From positions 1 to 5,215 of the forward strand of contig JADHLK010000115.1 in assembly GCA_016780695.1 (NCBI GenBank): DNA of 5,215 bases. The letters run 5' to 3'. Under the pieces are notes generated by a model that saw nothing but the letters and a program-made list of their open reading frames with translations, was not told the origin of the DNA and ran no database searches. This DNA comes from Alphaproteobacteria bacterium (lineage in GTDB: Bacteria; Pseudomonadota; Alphaproteobacteria; Puniceispirillales; Puniceispirillaceae). Positions 1 to 3,378 of the stretch are shown piece by piece; position 1 is the stretch's first letter; each line of letters starts with the position of its first letter. A program made the position numbers and the translations under genes.

Positions 1-318
1 ATGCACCCAGTTTCCAGCCGGCACCTGGCTGGCAGCCCGGCTCATCCAGGACAGCACGATTTGCGGGCTGAGCCTCGCCAGCTGGCGGGCAATCTGCCAG
101 CGATTAAGGGCAGCCAGCGGGCGCGCAAAGGACTGGCCGCGCACCTCAATATCTGCAGCCTGCAGCCGGGCCACCCGCTCTGGCCAGGGTCGTATCAAAG
201 TAGTTTGATCTATCTGCCGCTCAGCAAAACCAAGGGCCAGCCTTTCAAAAAACAGCTCAGCCCCGCCATGGCGGGCGCCGGCCATAATCTGAACCAGTTT
301 TGCGGGCGCGGCGGTCAT
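1..318 (-). CDS. Glycosyltransferase, GT-B fold, family 4-like (partial, N-terminal 106 residues)
   Basis: The reading frame opens at the ATG at 318-316 and stays open to the left edge, giving 106 residues; the C-terminal part is outside the window. The N-terminus reads KLVQIMAGARHGGAELFFERL (residues 7-27): a first beta strand, then a glycine-rich loop with GGAE and an amphipathic helix. This is the usual N-terminal beta-alpha unit of GT-B family 4 glycosyltransferases, which move a sugar from a nucleotide donor to a lipid-linked or polysaccharide acceptor at the cytoplasmic membrane face. Residues 44-60 (RPWPERVARLQAADIEV) and 84-92 (SPQIVLSWM) fit the next strands of that Rossmann-like domain. 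Its ATG overlaps the TGA of the upstream aldehyde dehydrogenase (ATGA), and no good Shine-Dalgarno lies close by, so translational coupling is likely. The donor-binding domain is not seen, so substrate is unknown. The family call is firm; the specific function is not. Confidence 0.8.
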   Translation of the reverse strand, partial: MTAAPAKLVQIMAGARHGGAELFFERLALGFAERQIDQTTLIRPWPERVARLQAADIEVRGQSFARPLAALNRWQIARQLARLSPQIVLSWMSRAASQVPAGNWVH

Positions 319-1751
319 AGCTGAATATAGGTCGCCTTGACTTCGGTATAGGATTCCAGGGCAAAGGCCGAACTCTCGCGCCCGAAACCAGACTGGCCGG
401 ACCCTCCGAAAGGCCAGTCCGGCGGAATAAGATTATAGCTGTTCACCCAGATATTGCCTGCTTTGAGAGCCGCGGCCACCCGGTGCGCGCGCGCCAGATC
501 ACGGGTTACCAGCCCAGCCCCCAGACCGAAATCACTGTCATTGGCTCTGGCAATGGCTTCTTCCTCACTGTCAAAGGACAAGACCGACATCACCGGGCCG
601 AAAATCTCCTCACGCACGATCCGCATCTGATCATGACAATCAGCAAAAATCGTTGGCATCATGAAATGGCCACCCTCAAAGCCGGGCGGGAACAGCTGTT
701 CGCCGCCGCAGATCAGCCGCGCCCCCTCTTTTTTGCCAATCGCAACAAAATCCAGAACCTTCTGCAGATGCGCAGCGGAAATCAGCGCGCCCAGATGGCT
801 GTTCGGATCCATCGGATCACCGACCTGCATCGCCTCAGCCCGCTCTTTCAACGCGGCCAGAAAATCCGGCAAAATCGCCTGTTCCACAAAGACCCGCGTT
901 GCATTGGAACACACCTCTCCGGCAGTATAGAAATTGGCATCCAAGGCGGTCTGGACAGCGAGATCAAAATCGGCATCAGCGAAAACCAGCAGCGGGGCCT
1001 TGCCGCCCAGCTCCAGCGTTACCTTTTTCAGGCTGGCAGCTGATTGCTCCAGAATCAGCTTGCCGGTCTCCACCCCGCCGGTCAGTGATATTTTGGCAAT
1101 GCCGGGATGCCGGCAAATGGCAGCGCCCAGCTCATGATCCCCGTAAAGCACATTGAACAGCCCGTCCGGTAAGCCCGCCTCGGCCAGCAATTCAGCAATG
1201 CGCGCCGCCACCAGCGGTGTTTCCTCAGCTGGTTTTAAGATAAAGGCATTTCCGGTTGCCAGTGCCGGGGCCGCCTTCCAGCAGGCAATCTGCGCCGGAT
1301 AGTTCCACGCCCCAATGCCAGCACAGACCCCCAGCGGCACCCGCTCAGTATAGCCGAGCGCACCCGGCCAGCGATGTGCCGTGCCGCTCTGCGTCATGGC
1401 CAGCGCGGCGGCAAATTCAAACGCCTCAGACCCGCTGGGAACATCGCCAGACACAGCTTCGGAATAGAGCTTGCCAACATCACGCACTTCCAGGGCCGCC
1501 AGCTCCTCATTCGCCTCAATCAGGCGCTGGCCGGCACGGGCCATGATGCGGCCCCGTTCCTGACCGGATAACGCAGCCCATTTTTCCTGAGCAGATTTGG
1601 CCAGACGGACAGTCTCATCCAGCAGCTGATCATCTGCCAGCTCTATCTGGGCGATCACTTCTCCGGTCGCCGGATAGGTTTTGTCGAGCAGCCGCAAAGC
1701 GCGCGCCGAATCCACCGGGCCGCCCGCATTCCAATTTCGAATTTTTTGCAT
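315..1751 (-). CDS. betB: BetB-like aldehyde dehydrogenase (betaine-aldehyde dehydrogenase type), NAD(P)+-dependent
   Basis: The 478-residue protein has the usual length for BetB (about 490) and should oxidise an aldehyde, possibly betaine aldehyde to glycine betaine, in the cytoplasm. Visible ALDH landmarks in order: the oxyanion Asn N150 in GIGAWNYP, the cofactor Lys K173 in LKPAEETP, the LTGGVETG nucleotide loop (223-230), the general base E247 in LELGGK, the nucleophile C281 in AGEVCSNATRVFV, and E382 in EEIFGPV, which contacts the nicotinamide ribose. The segments around N150, C281 and the C-terminus (SYTEVKATYIQL) resemble BetB more than other ALDH classes. I chose the ATG at 1751 because AGGGG lies 8 nt upstream and conserved sequence begins there; the frame extends to an ATG at 1868, but those 39 extra residues look non-coding. 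No betA, betI or choline transporter is visible, so betaine aldehyde is only the likeliest substrate; trimethylaminobutyraldehyde or an aminoaldehyde is possible. Its stop overlaps the downstream glycosyltransferase start. Confidence 0.85.
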   Translation of the reverse strand: MQKIRNWNAGGPVDSARALRLLDKTYPATGEVIAQIELADDQLLDETVRLAKSAQEKWAALSGQERGRIMARAGQRLIEANEELAALEVRDVGKLYSEAVSGDVPSGSEAFEFAAALAMTQSGTAHRWPGALGYTERVPLGVCAGIGAWNYPAQIACWKAAPALATGNAFILKPAEETPLVAARIAELLAEAGLPDGLFNVLYGDHELGAAICRHPGIAKISLTGGVETGKLILEQSAASLKKVTLELGGKAPLLVFADADFDLAVQTALDANFYTAGEVCSNATRVFVEQAILPDFLAALKERAEAMQVGDPMDPNSHLGALISAAHLQKVLDFVAIGKKEGARLICGGEQLFPPGFEGGHFMMPTIFADCHDQMRIVREEIFGPVMSVLSFDSEEEAIARANDSDFGLGAGLVTRDLARAHRVAAALKAGNIWVNSYNLIPPDWPFGGSGQSGFGRESSAFALESYTEVKATYIQL

Positions 1752-1759
1752 TTTCCCAG

Positions 1760-1764
1760 CCCCT
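1760..1764 (-). promoter_or_regulatory. Ribosome binding site deciding the aldehyde dehydrogenase start
   Basis: On the minus strand AGGGG lies 8 nt before the ATG at 1751. This good match to the anti-Shine-Dalgarno, together with the start of conserved ALDH sequence at that ATG, favours it over the upstream in-frame ATG codons at 1868 and 1799. Confidence 0.6.
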
Positions 1765-1873
1765 GCAAGATAGATGACCGACCTTCCATAACAAGACATA
1801 TCAGACAGACAAATGCAATGCTGGCAATTTTTGTTTGCGTTCAGAAAAAAATGCGGCAAGCTGGCCAATGAAA

Positions 1874-1887
1874 ATGCCTGCTGGCAT
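1874..1887. repeat. Short inverted repeat upstream of the aldolase ribosome binding site
   Basis: ATGCC-TGCT-GGCAT is a perfect 5-bp inverted repeat with a 4-nt loop, ending 6 nt before the Shine-Dalgarno of the class II aldolase gene. It could be a small leader hairpin or half of a regulator site. Five base pairs is short enough to occur by chance, so the role is unproven. Confidence 0.3.
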
Positions 1888-1893
1888 CCTCAC

Positions 1894-1905
1894 AAGGGGA
1901 GGGGG
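1894..1905 (+). promoter_or_regulatory. Strong ribosome binding site of the aldolase-like gene
   Basis: A purine run AAGGGGAGGGGG ends 5 nt before the ATG at 1911, giving a strong Shine-Dalgarno and fixing this start. The protein family's N-terminal helix begins soon after this Met, which agrees. Confidence 0.7.
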
Positions 1906-1910
1906 CGCAG

Positions 1911-2657
1911 ATGACCCATCCAGACATAATAACCGATACCGCTATTACAGAATTGCGCCGCGATATGGCCGCCCTGTTCAGATGGACTGCCAGAGAGCGG
2001 CTGCATGAGGGGATTGCCAATCATTATTCCTGTGCTATCTCAGCGGATGGGCAGCAATTTTTGATGAATCCCTATGGCGTACATTTTTCAGCTATGCGGG
2101 CCAGTGACCTGATCCTGCTGGATAATCATAATCCGCCTGACCCGGCAGACCCCAAAATAGACATCACCGCCTGGGGTATTCATGGGGCCATGCACCGGGC
2201 GAACCCGCAAGCCCGGATATTGCTGCATCTGCATCCGCATTATGCCACCGCGTTAATGTGTCTGGCTGAGCCTGATTTGCCGCCGCTGGATCAAAGCTGT
2301 GCGCGTTTCTACAACCGGCTGGCCTGGGATACCGGCTTTGACGGGATGGGCATCGGGGCCGAGGGAGAGCGGCTCAGCAGCTTGCTGGGTAACAAGCGGG
2401 TTCTGATGATGGGCAATCATGGGGTGATGACCGCAGCCCAGACGCCGGGGCTGGCCTTTGATCTGATCTATTATCTGGAACGCGCCTGCCGCACCTATAT
2501 GACAGCGCTGGCCAGCGGGCGGGCGCTGGCGGTGATGGATGCCAAAACAGCGGAGAAAACCGCCCGCCAATGGGAAGATTACGATCTGGAAACCGGCCAT
2601 CACATGGCCGCTATTCGGGCAGTGTTGGATAAAGAGGAGCCGGATTACGCCGATTAG
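1911..2657 (+). CDS. Class II aldolase/adducin-like domain protein, catalytic Glu missing
   Basis: This 248-residue cytoplasmic protein spans one class II aldolase/adducin N-terminal domain. Family marks are the substrate-loop equivalent EGIANHYS (33-40), FLMNPYG (50-56), the zinc pair H106-L-H108 in LHLHPHYATAL, and the third zinc histidine H170 in MGNHGVM, followed by the long helix AFDLIYYLERACRTYMTAL. Compared from memory with E. coli fuculose-1-phosphate aldolase, where SSEW carries the catalytic E73, the aligned segment here is ITAWGIH, placing A87 at the Glu position. Metal binding is therefore probably kept while classical retro-aldol chemistry is doubtful. Many uncharacterised 'class II aldolase and adducin' proteins share this pattern. 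Length is near normal for the family (about 215-260). It is transcribed away from the aldehyde dehydrogenase, and its TAG overlaps the TAA of the convergent gene. Substrate and reaction are unknown; the family call is secure. Confidence 0.88.
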   Translation: MTHPDIITDTAITELRRDMAALFRWTARERLHEGIANHYSCAISADGQQFLMNPYGVHFSAMRASDLILLDNHNPPDPADPKIDITAWGIHGAMHRANPQARILLHLHPHYATALMCLAEPDLPPLDQSCARFYNRLAWDTGFDGMGIGAEGERLSSLLGNKRVLMMGNHGVMTAAQTPGLAFDLIYYLERACRTYMTALASGRALAVMDAKTAEKTARQWEDYDLETGHHMAAIRAVLDKEEPDYAD

Positions 2658-3202
2658 CCCTTGCCGGTCTTGCGGGTGCGCCGCTTGCGGCCCGATGTGA
2701 CTGGTGGTGTATCTGGCGGGGTGTCTGCGATCACGCCAGCAGCCTCTTTCAGGGCCAGCAGCTCATCGCGCACCAGCCGCGGCAAGTCGCGGGCCAGAAT
2801 GTCCTGCACCTTTTGTTCTACCAGCGCGTCTATATCTGTTTCTGCCTGGCCGGTGATGTTCTGATCCGGGCGGTTTCCGGCAGCTGCAACCGCCTGTTTG
2901 ATTTCTTCCAGCTTTGCCGCCAGCGCCGCTGTATCTGCGGCCCGCGCCTGCCTGTCCAGATGGCCAATGCGTTCCATCATCTGCTGGCGGGCTGTGGCAT
3001 CCGGTTGCGCCGCTGCTGGCGGGTGCGGCTCAACAGCAACGCTTTCTGCCTCTGCCTGCAAGGCATCTATACGGGCCAGCGTGCCAGCCTTTTTTTCCAG
3101 CAAAACCGGCTCGCCATCGGCGCGCACAAGGCGCAGATGGGCGGCCTCTGCCTCACGGTGAAGAGCGGTGATATTTGCCATGAGTGAGGCGTTTTCAGCC
3201 AT
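2654..3202 (-). CDS. Hypothetical helical/coiled-coil protein with basic C-terminal tail
   Basis: I do not recognise this 182-residue protein. It begins at the ATG at 3202, preceded by AAAGGGG (3209-3215) with a 6-nt spacer; M8 is a possible alternative start. Three parts are visible. Residues 1-56 are charged, helix-forming and rich in Ala, Glu and Leu (ITALHREAEAAHLRLV, TLARIDALQAEAES). A Pro/Ala linker (59-69) leads to a second helical block, 71-110 (MMERIGHLDRQARAADTAAL, LAAKLEEIKQAVAAA). A third helix, 123-155, contains DALVEQKVQDILARDLPRLV, followed by a TPPDTPP linker and a strongly basic tail, GRKRRTRKTGKG (171-182). There is no signal peptide or membrane segment, so it is likely cytoplasmic and may oligomerise; the tail could bind nucleic acid or acidic partners. 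The LARDLPRLVRDEL stretch faintly recalls the C-terminal oligomerisation helix of PopZ, but this is too weak for a name. It diverges from the oligosaccharyltransferase gene and converges on the aldolase gene. Confidence 0.7.
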   Translation of the reverse strand: MAENASLMANITALHREAEAAHLRLVRADGEPVLLEKKAGTLARIDALQAEAESVAVEPHPPAAAQPDATARQQMMERIGHLDRQARAADTAALAAKLEEIKQAVAAAGNRPDQNITGQAETDIDALVEQKVQDILARDLPRLVRDELLALKEAAGVIADTPPDTPPVTSGRKRRTRKTGKG

Positions 3203-3208
3203 TTTCGA

Positions 3209-3215
3209 CCCCTTT
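3209..3215 (-). promoter_or_regulatory. Ribosome binding site of the 182-residue hypothetical protein
   Basis: Minus-strand AAAGGGG lies 6 nt from the ATG at 3202. It supports that start over the internal Met at residue 8 and is one of the better reasons to believe the gene is real. Confidence 0.6.
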
Positions 3216-3243
3216 GGGCAGTTGGTTAGGCCAGTCTAACGCA

Positions 3244-3253
3244 GCTGGCCAGC
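3244..3253. repeat. Perfect 10-bp palindrome, possible operator
   Basis: GCTGGCCAGC lies 42 nt upstream of the hypothetical gene's start on the minus strand. It could be a regulator site, but CTGGCC is one of the commonest words in this window, inside coding sequence as well, so chance is a fair explanation. Confidence 0.2.
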
Positions 3254-3283
3254 AAGGAAAAGAGGGGCTACAAAAAAACCATA

Positions 3284-3292
3284 CCCCCCCCC
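3284..3292. repeat. Homopolymeric C9 tract
   Basis: Nine consecutive C, preceded after five bases by A7 (3272-3278), lie between the two divergent genes. Tracts of this length are prone to slipped-strand mispairing. It is outside both coding regions, so length changes could only act through promoter or leader spacing. It is also a place where sequencing length errors are common. Confidence 0.6.
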
Positions 3293-3315
3293 TTAACTGG
3301 CCAAAGGAATAGTTT

Positions 3316-3342
3316 TTGCAAGCCTGCCCACAATGCTAGGCT
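3316..3342 (+). promoter_or_regulatory. Weak candidate promoter for the oligosaccharyltransferase gene
   Basis: TTGCAA (3316-3321) is a fair -35 match. The only nearby -10 candidate is TAGGCT (3337-3342), 15 nt away and preceded by TGC, which is a poor match with short spacing. It sits about 37 nt before the GTG start, a sensible distance, but the call is tentative. Confidence 0.2.
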
Positions 3343-3363
3343 GAAAACCGGCAAAACCGTGTT

Positions 3364-3371
3364 AGAGAGGG
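3364..3371 (+). promoter_or_regulatory. Ribosome binding site fixing a GTG start
   Basis: AGAGAGGG lies 7 nt before GTG 3379. No ATG, GTG or TTG occurs in frame between the last stop (3337-3339) and this GTG, and the first in-frame ATG (3484) would cut off the N-terminal membrane helix. The site therefore decides the start of the oligosaccharyltransferase gene. Confidence 0.65.
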
Positions 3372-3378
3372 CGTTCTG

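Larger units (their letters stand above)
1752..1910. promoter_or_regulatory. Divergent intergenic control region between the aldehyde dehydrogenase and aldolase genes
   Basis: This 159-nt gap separates two divergent starts and is visibly richer in A/T than its flanks, with runs TTTTT (1828-1832) and A7 (1845-1851), so it must hold promoters for both sides. I cannot name a convincing -35/-10 pair. The best minus-strand guess is TTGTCT and TATGGA about 16 nt apart, in the stretch around 1788-1815, which is weak. A short GACA tandem (CAGACAGACAAA, about 1803-1814) and a repeated GCAAT (1815-1819 and 1824-1828) are present. No operator for a known regulator such as BetI could be recognised. Confidence 0.4.
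3203..3378. promoter_or_regulatory. Divergent intergenic region between the hypothetical gene and the oligosaccharyltransferase gene
   Basis: The 176-nt gap holds both ribosome binding sites, a perfect 10-bp palindrome GCTGGCCAGC (3244-3253), a run of seven A (3272-3278) and a run of nine C (3284-3292). A possible plus-strand promoter is listed separately. Several stops in the plus frame, the last at 3337-3339, show that the oligosaccharyltransferase frame cannot begin upstream of 3340. I see no small RNA or terminator. Confidence 0.4.

Noticed and set aside
1..324. Plus-strand open frame of 107 codons at the left edge
   Set aside because: It lies exactly over the minus-strand glycosyltransferase, whose translation carries a clear family motif; the plus-strand translation has no recognisable features.
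483..1156. Several plus-strand open frames over the aldehyde dehydrogenase
   Set aside because: They overlap one another and a gene with a complete active site; their translations are low-complexity Arg/Ser/Pro-rich products of the opposite strand.
1752..1868. 39-residue N-terminal extension of the aldehyde dehydrogenase from ATG 1868
   Set aside because: The extension is rich in Cys, His and Asn, matches no ALDH N-terminus and covers the AT-rich divergent promoter gap; ATG 1751 has a good ribosome binding site and begins the conserved sequence.
2253..2603. Minus-strand open frame inside the aldolase-like gene
   Set aside because: It is antisense to a well-supported domain, with a His/Gln/Arg-rich translation lacking any motif.
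2661..3187. Plus-strand open frames across the 182-residue hypothetical gene
   Set aside because: They compete with the minus-strand frame. One has a hydrophobic, Cys-rich look, but none has a good ribosome binding site, while the minus-strand gene has a strong one and a coherent helical composition.
3229..3255. Possible rho-independent terminator near TTAGGCCAGTCTAA and GCTGGCCAGC
   Set aside because: The arms are short and no T-run follows on either strand. The site lies upstream of both divergent genes, where a terminator would not be expected.
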